Shown here: positions 1 to 7,200 of the stretch, in pieces | Layout of the letters: each line of letters starts with the position of its first letter | How positions within the stretch are numbered: position 1 is the first letter of the stretch | DNA from: JBFGCA01 sp041567315 | GTDB lineage: Bacteria > Acidobacteriota > Thermoanaerobaculia > Multivoradales > JAHEKO01 | Assembly (NCBI GenBank): GCA_041567315.1 | Contig: JBFGCA010000097.1 | Span: 1 to 19,056 of the forward strand | Direction: 5' to 3' | DNA length: 19,056 bases | Notes under the pieces: generated by a model | The model's database searches: none | What the model saw: the letters and a program-made list of their open reading frames with translations, nothing else | What the model was told of the DNA's origin: nothing | Translations under genes and position numbers: made by a program

Positions 1-9
1 TCACACCGA

Positions 10-107
10 GAGCGGCGAAGCGCCCGCTGGGCAAGGCGCGACGATTGAGCGTATCGGGCTATACGTGACCGAGGAGCAACGCCGCCCAGCGGGATGCAGC
101 GCCGCTC
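10..107. repeat. 98-bp imperfect palindrome (REP/MITE-like) in non-coding DNA
   Basis: Three nested arms pair across this stretch. GAGCGGCG (10-17) pairs with CGCCGCTC (100-107). CCCGCTGGGC (23-32) pairs exactly with GCCCAGCGGG (84-93), extended by GGCG (35-38) with CGCC (80-83). CGTAT (50-54) pairs with ATACG (61-65) around a 6-nt loop. No open frame here looks like a real protein, and the element lies just downstream of the DinB gene's stop. It has no T-tract, so it is not a standard intrinsic terminator. The layout suits a dispersed palindromic repeat; copy number in the genome cannot be judged from one copy. Bases 108-153, up to the DinB stop, show nothing recognisable. Confidence 0.65.
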
Positions 108-153
108 GAATGTAAAGGAACTTACCGCACGGGACACTAGATCTGCCGGGCGG

Positions 154-681
154 CTACCCGAGGTAGCGCTTGCGCAGGACCTGCAGGTGGTGGGCGGCGT
201 GGCCGGCGAGGATCCAGGCCACCGCGCGCACCGTGAACGGCAGGTTGTTGGCGGTGCCGCGCCGCCCCCAGGCCTCTTCGCCCAGGCCGGCGAAAAAGAC
301 GACGTTTGCCCGACGCACGGCCGCGAACTCCTCGATCAGGCCGGCCAGCGGGCGGGCGTCGAACTCCCCGGTCCGGACGTAGTCGTCCTGCTCGAAGCCG
401 GGAAGCGATTGGCGCTCGCCGCGGGCGAAGGCGAGCGCCCGGACCGCGAAGATGCGCTCGGTGTCGATGACGTGCCCGAGCACCTCCTTGACGCTCCACT
501 TGCCCGGCGCGTAACGCCTGGCGCCGTCGCTTTCGGCGAGACCGGCCAGCAGCTCGACCACCTCCTCGCCCTGCCGCTCCAGGGTCTCCAACACGTCGCC
601 GTCGGGCACCTGGCCGACGTAGCCGGCGTAGTAGTCGCCGTACTCCTCGGCGGTCGGACGCTGGCGGCTCGGCTCGCTCAT
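154..681 (-). CDS. DinB-family (DinB_2) putative metal-binding protein
   Basis: The 175-residue product has the hallmarks of the DinB/YfiT four-helix-bundle superfamily. It carries GKWSVKEVLGHVIDTERIF (about 60-78) with a first histidine H70, the stretch around LPGFEQDDYV (93-102), and the C-terminal GHAAHHLQVLRKRYL, whose H161 and H165 complete the usual three-histidine metal site. Length is normal for the family. Members are metal-dependent enzymes or thiol-transferase relatives, often of unknown substrate and in general not DNA-repair proteins despite the name. The ATG lies only 4 nt after the stop of the upstream diguanylate cyclase on the same strand, so the two are probably co-transcribed. 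I see no clear Shine-Dalgarno sequence. The exact reaction is unknown. Confidence 0.88.
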   Translation of the reverse strand: MSEPSRQRPTAEEYGDYYAGYVGQVPDGDVLETLERQGEEVVELLAGLAESDGARRYAPGKWSVKEVLGHVIDTERIFAVRALAFARGERQSLPGFEQDDYVRTGEFDARPLAGLIEEFAAVRRANVVFFAGLGEEAWGRRGTANNLPFTVRAVAWILAGHAAHHLQVLRKRYLG

Positions 682-685
682 TCGG

Positions 686-2164
686 TCAGAGGCGCTCGCC
701 GTACTTGTCGAAGTGCAGATCGCGGGCCTGCTGGATCCAGCGATCGCGGACGATGCGCTCGGGGAAGGTCCCGAGGCTCGACGCTACCAGCACCATCCGC
801 GTCCAGTCGAGCCTGGCGATCTGCCGGTAGCTGACGATGCCGATCTGGCGGAGGGCTTTGCGGTACACGGGGCCGATGCCACGGATCAGCTCGAGGTCGT
901 CGTCGTCGGCTTCCCCGGCGGCCGCGTCGGGTGTGAGGTGGGCCTCGGCCAGGGCGTCGCGCGGCTCGCCGTGGGCGCGCAGCACGCGGTTGCGGCCCGC
1001 CTTCTTGGCGGCGTAGAGGGCGGCGTCGGCCGCCGCGATCAGCTCGGAGGCAGCGGTGGCGTTGACCGGAGACGAGGCGACTCCGCCGCTGATCGTCACC
1101 CGCCCCAGAGGCTGGGTGCCGGCGAGCGGGAAGTCCTGCTCCTCGATCAGCCGGCGGAGCTTCTCGGCGACCACCATCGCCTGCGCCGCCGGCCGCTCGG
1201 GCAGGATGAGCAGGAACTCCTCGCCCCCGAACCGCCCGAAGACGTCGTCGGAGCGCACCTCTTCTGCGACCAGACTGGCCAGCACCTGCAGCAGGCGGTC
1301 GCCGGCGAGATGCCCGTGGGTGTCGTTGTAGTTCTTGAAGTGGTCGAGGTCGAAGAGGAAGATCGACAGCTCGACGACCTGATGGCCGGCCGGTTCCAGC
1401 AGCCGGCCCAACCTGAAGTTCAAGGCTCCCTTGTTGTAGATCCCGGTCAAGGCGTCGGTGTCGGCAGCCGATCGAACCTGGCTGAGCGCCACCGCGTTGC
1501 TGAGCGCCAGGGCGCCGGTCTGGGCGATCAGCTCGACCAGGTACTTGGCGCGCGCCCGGCTTCGCCGTGGTGCCGCCAGCGCAACGACGCCCAGGACCTG
1601 CTCGCCGCTGGCCATCGGAGCCGCCAGCTCGACGCGGAAGCCGGGCAGCGTCTCCCGATTCCCTGCGTCGCCCACCGATGGCGTGCGATCCAGCTCCCGG
1701 CGGTCCATCGCCCGCCGCGTCCGCGCCACGTACCCCAGGTCGCCAGCTTCGAGGGGCAGCACGGTCCCGGTGTTGACCAGCTTGCCACGGGAAGCGGCGA
1801 CGATCAGCTGCTTGTCGCGATCTGGATCCGACAGCACGCGCTTGCGACGGATCAGGACCACGGCCTCCTCCGGATCGAAGGCGCGGATCACGAACTCCTG
1901 GATCGCCTCGGGAATCTGGCGGACGGTGAGCTGCCCGTGGAGCACCCGCAGGAAGCGGGGGAACTCGCGGGTGAACCAGCTGAAGAACCTCCGCTCCTCG
2001 GTGAGCCGGTCGAGCTTGACCCGCAGCGCGTCCATCTCTTCGAGCCGGCGCCCGAGGTCGCGAAGCCGCGACCTTGCCCGCGCCAGCCCGACGCCCAGCA
2101 GGGTCACCAGGACCAGCGAGATTCCCGCCAGACCGAAGAGCAGCAGGTGCGGCTCGTCCGGCAT
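686..2164 (-). CDS. Membrane-anchored GAF-GGDEF diguanylate cyclase with C-terminal helix-hairpin-helix domain
   Basis: A 492-residue protein predicted to make cyclic di-GMP from two GTP. Domains in order: one N-terminal membrane helix (about 6-28), a charged probable coiled coil (30-58), a GAF-like sensor region (about 75-230), and a GGDEF domain (about 236-395). The signature is GGEEF at 313-317. An intact product-inhibition I-site, RSDD (304-307), lies exactly five residues before it, so the enzyme should be active and feedback-inhibited. After an acidic linker (about 405-423), residues 424-490 form a helix-hairpin-helix-like tail (LIRGIGPVYRKAL, then FPERIVRDRWIQQA) like the tail found on some NuoE and ribosomal L21 proteins. 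I chose the ATG at 2164; the frame is open far upstream, but that would run into the divergent gene. No strong ribosome site is visible. Confidence 0.9.
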   Translation of the reverse strand: MPDEPHLLLFGLAGISLVLVTLLGVGLARARSRLRDLGRRLEEMDALRVKLDRLTEERRFFSWFTREFPRFLRVLHGQLTVRQIPEAIQEFVIRAFDPEEAVVLIRRKRVLSDPDRDKQLIVAASRGKLVNTGTVLPLEAGDLGYVARTRRAMDRRELDRTPSVGDAGNRETLPGFRVELAAPMASGEQVLGVVALAAPRRSRARAKYLVELIAQTGALALSNAVALSQVRSAADTDALTGIYNKGALNFRLGRLLEPAGHQVVELSIFLFDLDHFKNYNDTHGHLAGDRLLQVLASLVAEEVRSDDVFGRFGGEEFLLILPERPAAQAMVVAEKLRRLIEEQDFPLAGTQPLGRVTISGGVASSPVNATAASELIAAADAALYAAKKAGRNRVLRAHGEPRDALAEAHLTPDAAAGEADDDDLELIRGIGPVYRKALRQIGIVSYRQIARLDWTRMVLVASSLGTFPERIVRDRWIQQARDLHFDKYGERL

Positions 2165-2294
2165 GGCGGGATGATAGCTTCCGGGCTGACCGGGCCGTGT
2201 ACCGAGCCGGTGCGGCGCGCCGAGCCGAGCCGGCGATCCCCTCCGCGACCGGCCTGAGCTTTGCTTGCCGAGAATGTCGAGGGTGGGGAGTCGG

Positions 2295-3830
2295 ATGGTC
2301 GCAAATGCCAGGCTCTTGTTGGCGCTGGCGTTGCTGGCCGCGCTGGTCTTCGGTCCTGATGCGGGCTCGGTCCGGATCGGGCTGGCGATCGCGCTGGCGG
2401 TCGTCGTGGCGGCCGGCTGGGTGCTGGACCAGCGCAGCCGGGCGGCACCCGGCCCAGACGCCGCGGTGTCGCCGCCGGCGGGTGGGGCGCCGCCGGCGAC
2501 GCTCCACGACCCGCTGACCCGTCTGCCGGGCCGGCAGCTGCTGCACGAGCTGCTGAGCAAGCAGCTGGCGCAGGCGCGGCGCAGCCGCGACCTGATCGGG
2601 GTGTTGGTCTGCGACCTCGATCGCTTCAAGGCGCTCAACGACAGCCGCGGCCAGGCGGCCGGCGACGAGCTGCTGGCGGGGGTCGCCTCGCGGCTGGCGG
2701 CGGAGGTGCGGGAGGCCGACCTACTGGGCCGCACCGGCGGCGACGAGTTCACGCTGGTGGTCACGCGGGCGCGGCAGCCCGAGGACGTGATGCAGGTGGC
2801 GCAGCGCGTGCTGGCCTGCTTCGAGGAGGCGTTCACCGCCGCCGGCCGCGAGACCCTGGTCTCGACCAGCCTGGGCGTCAGTCTGTTCCCGGCCGACGGC
2901 GAGCAGGCCGGGGAGCTGCTGGGCAACGCCGAGGTGGCGCTGCGCCAGGCCAAGGCACGGGGCGGCAACTGCCTGCAGCTCTTCACCGCGGCGATGAACC
3001 GCCGCGCGCACGAGCGCACCGAGCTGGGCCAGGAGCTGCGCTACGCGCTGCGGCGGCGCCAGCTGGTGCCCCACTTCCAGCCCCAGGTGGCGCTGGCCGA
3101 CGGGCGGATCACCGGCATGGAGGCGCTGGTGCGCTGGCCGCACCCCGAGCGCGGGCTGCTGTCGGCGGGCGCCTTCATCGCGCTGGCCGAGGAGAGCGGG
3201 CTGATGCCCGACCTCGGCGCTTGGCTGATCGGCGAGATCTGCCGCTGCAACGCCGGCTGGCGCGACCGGGGTCTGCCGGCGGTCCCGGTGTCGGTCAACG
3301 TCTCGATCCGCCAGTTCCAGGGCGGGGACGTGGCGGCGGTGGTGGCGGAGGCGCTGGCCGCCAGCGGGCTGCCGCCCGAGCTGCTGCACCTCGAGATCAC
3401 CGAGAGCATCGCCATGCTCGACGCCGAGCGGATGTCGAAAGCGCTCGCCCGGCTGCGCGAGATGGGCGTCAAGATCCACCTCGACGACTTCGGGACCGGC
3501 TACTCGTCGCTGAGCTATCTGCTGCACTACCCGGTTGACGTCCTCAAGATCGACCGCTCGTTCGTGGCCGGGGTGCCGGCCAGCGAGGAGAGCGCGATGA
3601 TCGTCCGGTTGACCCTGGCGCTGGGCCGCCGCCTGGGTCTGGGGGTGATCGCCGAGGGCGTCGAGACCGCCGCCCAGCTCGCCTTCCTGCGCGACGAGGG
3701 CTGCCCGACCGCCCAGGGGTTCCTGCTCGGCCGCCCGCTGCCGCCGGTCGAGTTCGAGAAGCTGCTGGCGGCCGGCGCCGTCGCCCTGGAGCCGCCCCCG
3801 GCCGGCGGCGGACGGCCGGCGAAGCACTGA
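2295..3830 (+). CDS. Membrane GGDEF-EAL bifunctional cyclic di-GMP protein
   Basis: A 511-residue protein with two N-terminal hydrophobic helices (about 5-20 and 27-44), a GGDEF domain (about 70-230) and an EAL domain (about 245-500). The cyclase site is intact (GGDEF 148-152), with an I-site READ (139-142) five residues before it. The phosphodiesterase site also looks complete: EAL 276-278, N335, E367, DDFGTG (397-402), K418, E454 and the downstream Q474. Both synthesis and hydrolysis of c-di-GMP are therefore possible; which dominates cannot be read from sequence. There is no recognisable sensor domain apart from the membrane helices. I chose the ATG at 2295 because GGGGAG sits 4 nt upstream; in-frame TTG 2265 and ATG 2274 are alternatives. 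It is divergent from the other diguanylate cyclase across about 130 bp. Confidence 0.93.
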   Translation: MVANARLLLALALLAALVFGPDAGSVRIGLAIALAVVVAAGWVLDQRSRAAPGPDAAVSPPAGGAPPATLHDPLTRLPGRQLLHELLSKQLAQARRSRDLIGVLVCDLDRFKALNDSRGQAAGDELLAGVASRLAAEVREADLLGRTGGDEFTLVVTRARQPEDVMQVAQRVLACFEEAFTAAGRETLVSTSLGVSLFPADGEQAGELLGNAEVALRQAKARGGNCLQLFTAAMNRRAHERTELGQELRYALRRRQLVPHFQPQVALADGRITGMEALVRWPHPERGLLSAGAFIALAEESGLMPDLGAWLIGEICRCNAGWRDRGLPAVPVSVNVSIRQFQGGDVAAVVAEALAASGLPPELLHLEITESIAMLDAERMSKALARLREMGVKIHLDDFGTGYSSLSYLLHYPVDVLKIDRSFVAGVPASEESAMIVRLTLALGRRLGLGVIAEGVETAAQLAFLRDEGCPTAQGFLLGRPLPPVEFEKLLAAGAVALEPPPAGGGRPAKH

Positions 3831-3884
3831 GGACCGGCGGCCTCCCGCCCATCGCCAGCACTCCGAGGCGCAGATCGGTGGCCG

Positions 3885-5993
3885 CTAGGCGTCGGCGCGG
3901 ACGATCCGCGGGGCGGCGTAGGAGGCCAGCGCCATCACCGTCAGCGCGATGTTGAGGGTGATGGGGGCGGGGATGACGCTGGCGTCGCAGATCCAGGCGT
4001 TGTCGAAGCCGTAGACCTTGAGATCGCCGTCGACCACTCCGGCGTGGGGGCGCGGGCCGATCACGTTGCCGCCTTGCAGGTGGCCCGAGATCAGGGTGAT
4101 GAAATCGGCCGGCCCGAGCCCGGCGAAGTAGCGCTCGAGGTCGCCGTCGGGCGCCAGCGGCGCGGCGTCGAAGCGGTTGAGCCACACCTCCTCGGCGCCC
4201 TGCTCGAACATCGCCCGGGCGGTCAGCGCCAGCCCCTTCTGGAAGCGGATCCAGTCGCGCTCGATGAGCTTGAAGTCGATCACGAAGCCGCTCTCGCCGA
4301 GCAGGCCGCGCTTGATCTGGCCGTAGCCCGTCGAGTCGGCGATCACCACCGCGAAGGCCACCCGGTCGAGCTTGCGGACCCGCTGCTGGAAGGCCTCGCC
4401 CCAGAACGGCAGGCTCTGACCGATGGCGCCGGGCGGTGCGAAGGTGGTCTCGATCAGCAGCCGCTCCTCGGGCACCTCCAGGGCGTAGGCGATGGGCTGG
4501 CTGCTGAAGCCGCCCTGGGGCTCGGGGAACACGCCGACCAGCTGGATCCCGAGGTTGGCGCTGAACCGCTTGCCCACCGTCCGCACGCCGGCGGCGGCGC
4601 CGGTGAAGCCGCTCCGCCACAGCAGCTTGGAGGCCGCGTAGGCGCCCGGCGCGATGACGCAGCGGTCGGTCTCGATGCGCACCGGCTTGCCGTCGCGATC
4701 CACCACCCACACCGCCGCCACGCGGTGGCGGGCCAGGCGGCCCGGGGCCAGCTCGAGGCGCACCGCCTTGGCCTCGGGGACCAGCAGACCACCGGCGGCG
4801 ACGAAGTCGGGGACCGCCGTCTCCAGCATCGAGCGGCTGGCCGAGTAGGGGCAGCCGTAAAAGCACCGCCCGCAGCCGACGCAGCGGTCGACGGCGGTGG
4901 GGGAGGCGAAGACCGGCCCCCGGCCGAGCGCCTCGAGGCCGGCCTTGACGGTCCGCGCGCTGCGACTCATCACCTCGTCCTCGACCGGCCCGACGTCGAG
5001 CCGCTCGAGCCAGGGGTCGTAGCACGAGTGGAGCTCCTCCCAGTCGAGCTCGACTCCCAGCGCCCGCCAGCGCTCGACCAGGTTCTCCCGCCACCAGAAG
5101 CCCTCGGGCTTGAACGCCACCGTGTGGTAGACGACGGTGGAGCCGCCCACCGCCCGCCCCTGGACGAACATGGTCTGCATGTCCTCGGAGAGGGTGACGC
5201 CGGCGTTCATGTAGAGCCCCGCCGAGGCGTCGAGGAAGTGCCGCGGGAAGCGGTTGCTGGCCGGTAGGGGGCCGGCCTCGAGCAGCACCACGCGGGCTCC
5301 GGGGTCGAGCTCGGCGATGCGCTGTGCCGCCACCGCGCCTCCCGCCCCCGAGCCGATGACGGTGTAGGTGGTGCGGCCGGCCGGTTTGGTCGCCACCTGC
5401 CGCGGAGTCGCCGCCCGCTCCCGCAGCAACAGCAGCGACGGCGAGATCGGCGGGCTCTCCAGATCCGGGCCGCTCGGCGGGTCGAAGCTGCGGTGCACGA
5501 AGGGCCGGTAGCCGAGCGCCTCCCAGAGCTGCGGCTGGTCGAGATAGGCGGAGCTCAGCGCCCATTTGAACGAGGTGAGGCTGGCAATGGTCTTGACCAG
5601 GTCGTCGGCCTGCGCCGGTGCCTGTGCGATCAGCCGCCGGTACATGGTCTCCACCATGCGGGTCCGGCCCGGCGGTCTGCGGATCACGAAGAGGATCCGC
5701 AGGAAGAAGCTCTTGAGGCCGTACCAGACCTGCACCAGCACCCGCCCCACGGCCGAGCGCGGCAGCGTCCGCGGCACGTAGAGCGGCAGCACCACGAGGC
5801 CCATCGTGATGAAGCTGGAGACCGCCGGCGTGACCTGGCGCAGGAAGCGGTCGAAGCGGGCCCAGACCTCGCGCCCGCGGACCTCGAACGGCCCCTCGCC
5901 GTACCCCAGCACGGTCTCGGCAAAGGCGGCCACGAACGGCCGGTTGACCTTCCAATAGACGCGTAGAAGGAGATGGACGAGCCGGCCGAGCAT
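3885..5993 (-). CDS. GMC-family FAD alcohol oxidoreductase with Cys4 motif (copy 1; fatty-alcohol-oxidase-like)
   Basis: A 702-residue glucose-methanol-choline family flavoprotein. The FAD-binding motif GSGAGG is at 214-219, followed by an EAGPL motif (239-243) and RAVGGST (280-286). The C-terminal GMC domain carries SGHLQGGNV (H638) and PITLN (N681), the expected His/Asn catalytic pair. Two features are atypical. There is a roughly 200-residue N-terminal extension with hydrophobic segments (about 58-75 and 96-104), reminiscent of long-chain alcohol oxidases. There is also a ferredoxin-like cluster C371-x2-C374-x2-C377-x3-C381-P between the halves. The protein is probably membrane-associated and oxidises a hydrophobic alcohol; the substrate is inferred only. 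GAGAGA lies 8 nt before the ATG. Close paralogue of the gene at 14727-16910; the last 64 aligned residues match at 53 positions. Confidence 0.9.
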   Translation of the reverse strand: MLGRLVHLLLRVYWKVNRPFVAAFAETVLGYGEGPFEVRGREVWARFDRFLRQVTPAVSSFITMGLVVLPLYVPRTLPRSAVGRVLVQVWYGLKSFFLRILFVIRRPPGRTRMVETMYRRLIAQAPAQADDLVKTIASLTSFKWALSSAYLDQPQLWEALGYRPFVHRSFDPPSGPDLESPPISPSLLLLRERAATPRQVATKPAGRTTYTVIGSGAGGAVAAQRIAELDPGARVVLLEAGPLPASNRFPRHFLDASAGLYMNAGVTLSEDMQTMFVQGRAVGGSTVVYHTVAFKPEGFWWRENLVERWRALGVELDWEELHSCYDPWLERLDVGPVEDEVMSRSARTVKAGLEALGRGPVFASPTAVDRCVGCGRCFYGCPYSASRSMLETAVPDFVAAGGLLVPEAKAVRLELAPGRLARHRVAAVWVVDRDGKPVRIETDRCVIAPGAYAASKLLWRSGFTGAAAGVRTVGKRFSANLGIQLVGVFPEPQGGFSSQPIAYALEVPEERLLIETTFAPPGAIGQSLPFWGEAFQQRVRKLDRVAFAVVIADSTGYGQIKRGLLGESGFVIDFKLIERDWIRFQKGLALTARAMFEQGAEEVWLNRFDAAPLAPDGDLERYFAGLGPADFITLISGHLQGGNVIGPRPHAGVVDGDLKVYGFDNAWICDASVIPAPITLNIALTVMALASYAAPRIVRADA

Positions 5994-6055
5994 CTGGGGC
6001 GTCTCTCGGGATCGGGAGCTGCGGACTGCTTAGCAACCGGTCGGCCCCGGCGCCA

Positions 6056-6092
6056 TACCCCGCCGGGTGGAGGGTGACTACCCGCCGGGGCT
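6056..6092. promoter_or_regulatory. Candidate operator: two palindromic sites upstream of GMC copy 1
   Basis: Two similar near-palindromes sit in the gap before the GMC start at 5993: TACCCCG-C-CGGGTGG (6056-6070) and CTACCCG-C-CGGGGCT (78-92 of the same block, 6078-6092). Their centres are 22 bp apart, about two helical turns. The first shares the 13-mer CCCGCCGGGTGGA (6059-6071) with the perfect palindrome upstream of GMC copy 2 (14644-14656), at a similar distance from the ATG. This is a guess at a shared regulator site; GC-rich words recur by chance in DNA like this. Confidence 0.35.
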
Positions 6093-6153
6093 GGCGGTCG
6101 ACGGGCGCCGGGCGCGTCGACGAAGCCGGCCAGGAAGCGGTGATAATGCGCCG

Positions 6154-7164
6154 GTGGATCGGCGCGCCAGCCAGGAGCCGAGTGGCAGGAGGGCCAGCAG
6201 CTCGTGGTGGAAGTCCGCCCGGCCGTCTGGCGCCGGGGCAGAGCCGTCACCACAGGTTGCTCCAGGCCGCCGGCTGCGCTGGCCGCTGGCGGCCGGGCTG
6301 CTGGCGTTGGCGGTGGCGGTGGTGCCGCGTCCGCCGGCGGCCCCGGCCCTTCCCGCGCCGCCCGCCCTCCCGACCGCCGAGCGCATCCCGCCCCGGCCGG
6401 CCGGCGCGCTCGGCGGCGCCGAGTTCGCCCGGCGCACCGCCGCCGAGAGCGGGCGCCGCCGCCAGGCGCTGGCGGTCCGCGAGCTGGTCTCCGGCAACCT
6501 GCCCCACTTTCTCCGCCAGCTCAAGCCGGTGCGGCTGAGTCACGCGCCGGCCGGGGGCGGCGCACCGCTCGAGGCCACGGTGTGGGTGATGCCCGACTAC
6601 CTGGCGATCGGCTCCGACGACGACTTCCTGCGCATTCCGCTGACCTATCCCTCGGCGGTGACCGTTGCGGCGCGGCTGGGCTTCGTGCTGCCCACCCGCA
6701 AGATCGTCGACGCCGTCTACGAGCAGGCGGAGGTGCGGCTGGCGCCGGTGCCGATGACCCCCGGGCGCCGCATGCGCTCGACGGCCTACTTCGTCGAGCA
6801 CCAGAAGACCATCGAGCGGCAGCGGGGCGACCGGCCGCTCGGGCTGCTGGTGGCCGGCCACAAGAAGGACGTCGTCGTCACCAACCGGCTCTTCCGCACC
6901 CGCGGCCGGATCGCCATCTACGGTTGGCACCGTGCCCCCGGGCGGCCGATCCAGCCGCTCAGCACCGTCCACGGCGGGCGCTACGCCGACTACAGCCACG
7001 GCCTGCGGCTGGTCCACCCCGAGGTCCTGGTGGCGGGGGAGCCGCGCCGGCTGGTCGACCTGCTCGAGGACCGGGCGTCGGCTCCGCTCTTCAGCTACGA
7101 GGGAGTCATCCGCGGCGTCGGCCGGCTGCTCGATCCGCGGGCGGTGGCCGAGGCCAATCCCTAG
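6154..7164 (+). CDS. Exported or membrane-anchored protein of unknown function
   Basis: I do not recognise this family with certainty. The protein (336 residues from GTG 6154) has one N-terminal hydrophobic helix preceded by arginines (RRLRWPLAAGLLALAVAVV, about 43-61), then a proline/alanine-rich linker, so it is exported or membrane-anchored. The body looks like real protein: LEATVWVMPDYLAIGSDDDF, GLLVAGHKKDVVVTNRL, RIAIYGWH, and PIQPLSTVHG followed by YADYSHGLRLV. The concentration of His, Asp and Tyr in the last three blocks suggests an enzyme active site, but no reaction can be assigned. The start is uncertain: GTG 6067 and GTG 6154 are in frame, neither has a good ribosome site, and a dispersed repeat (6194-6243) lies inside the predicted N-terminus. 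An AGGAGG at 6187-6192 has no in-frame start after it. Confidence 0.7.
   Translation: MDRRASQEPSGRRASSSWWKSARPSGAGAEPSPQVAPGRRLRWPLAAGLLALAVAVVPRPPAAPALPAPPALPTAERIPPRPAGALGGAEFARRTAAESGRRRQALAVRELVSGNLPHFLRQLKPVRLSHAPAGGGAPLEATVWVMPDYLAIGSDDDFLRIPLTYPSAVTVAARLGFVLPTRKIVDAVYEQAEVRLAPVPMTPGRRMRSTAYFVEHQKTIERQRGDRPLGLLVAGHKKDVVVTNRLFRTRGRIAIYGWHRAPGRPIQPLSTVHGGRYADYSHGLRLVHPEVLVAGEPRRLVDLLEDRASAPLFSYEGVIRGVGRLLDPRAVAEANP
6194..6243 (+). repeat. Dispersed ~50-bp repeat, left copy (inverted partner at 10311-10360)
   Basis: Read on the plus strand, this matches the minus-strand reading of 10360 down to 10311 at 43 of 50 positions. The match includes an unbroken 18-base core GTGGTGGAAGTCCGCCCG (6204-6221). 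Similarity fades after about 6245. The copies face inward around a 4.2-kb three-gene block. The unit contains a weak hairpin (CCGCCCG with the later CGGGGC). This copy falls in the disputed N-terminus of the unknown exported protein, which adds doubt about that gene's start. Confidence 0.75.
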
Positions 7165-7200
7165 TGGCCACTGGCCCTGGCCGGGGCGGCTAGTGGAACC

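Noticed and set aside
2202..2233. 9-bp direct repeat CCGAGCCGG in the divergent c-di-GMP intergenic region
   Set aside because: It is a simple GC-rich word, with no promoter elements around it and no second line of evidence.
2165..3019. An N-terminal extension of the diguanylate cyclase frame up to 3019
   Set aside because: The extra residues are low-complexity Ser/Arg/Ala sequence antisense to the GGDEF-EAL gene. The membrane helix starts right after the ATG at 2164.
3831..3884. Possible terminator between the convergent GGDEF-EAL and GMC genes
   Set aside because: Only a distant GCGGCC/GGCCGC pair with a loop of over 30 nt and no T-run.
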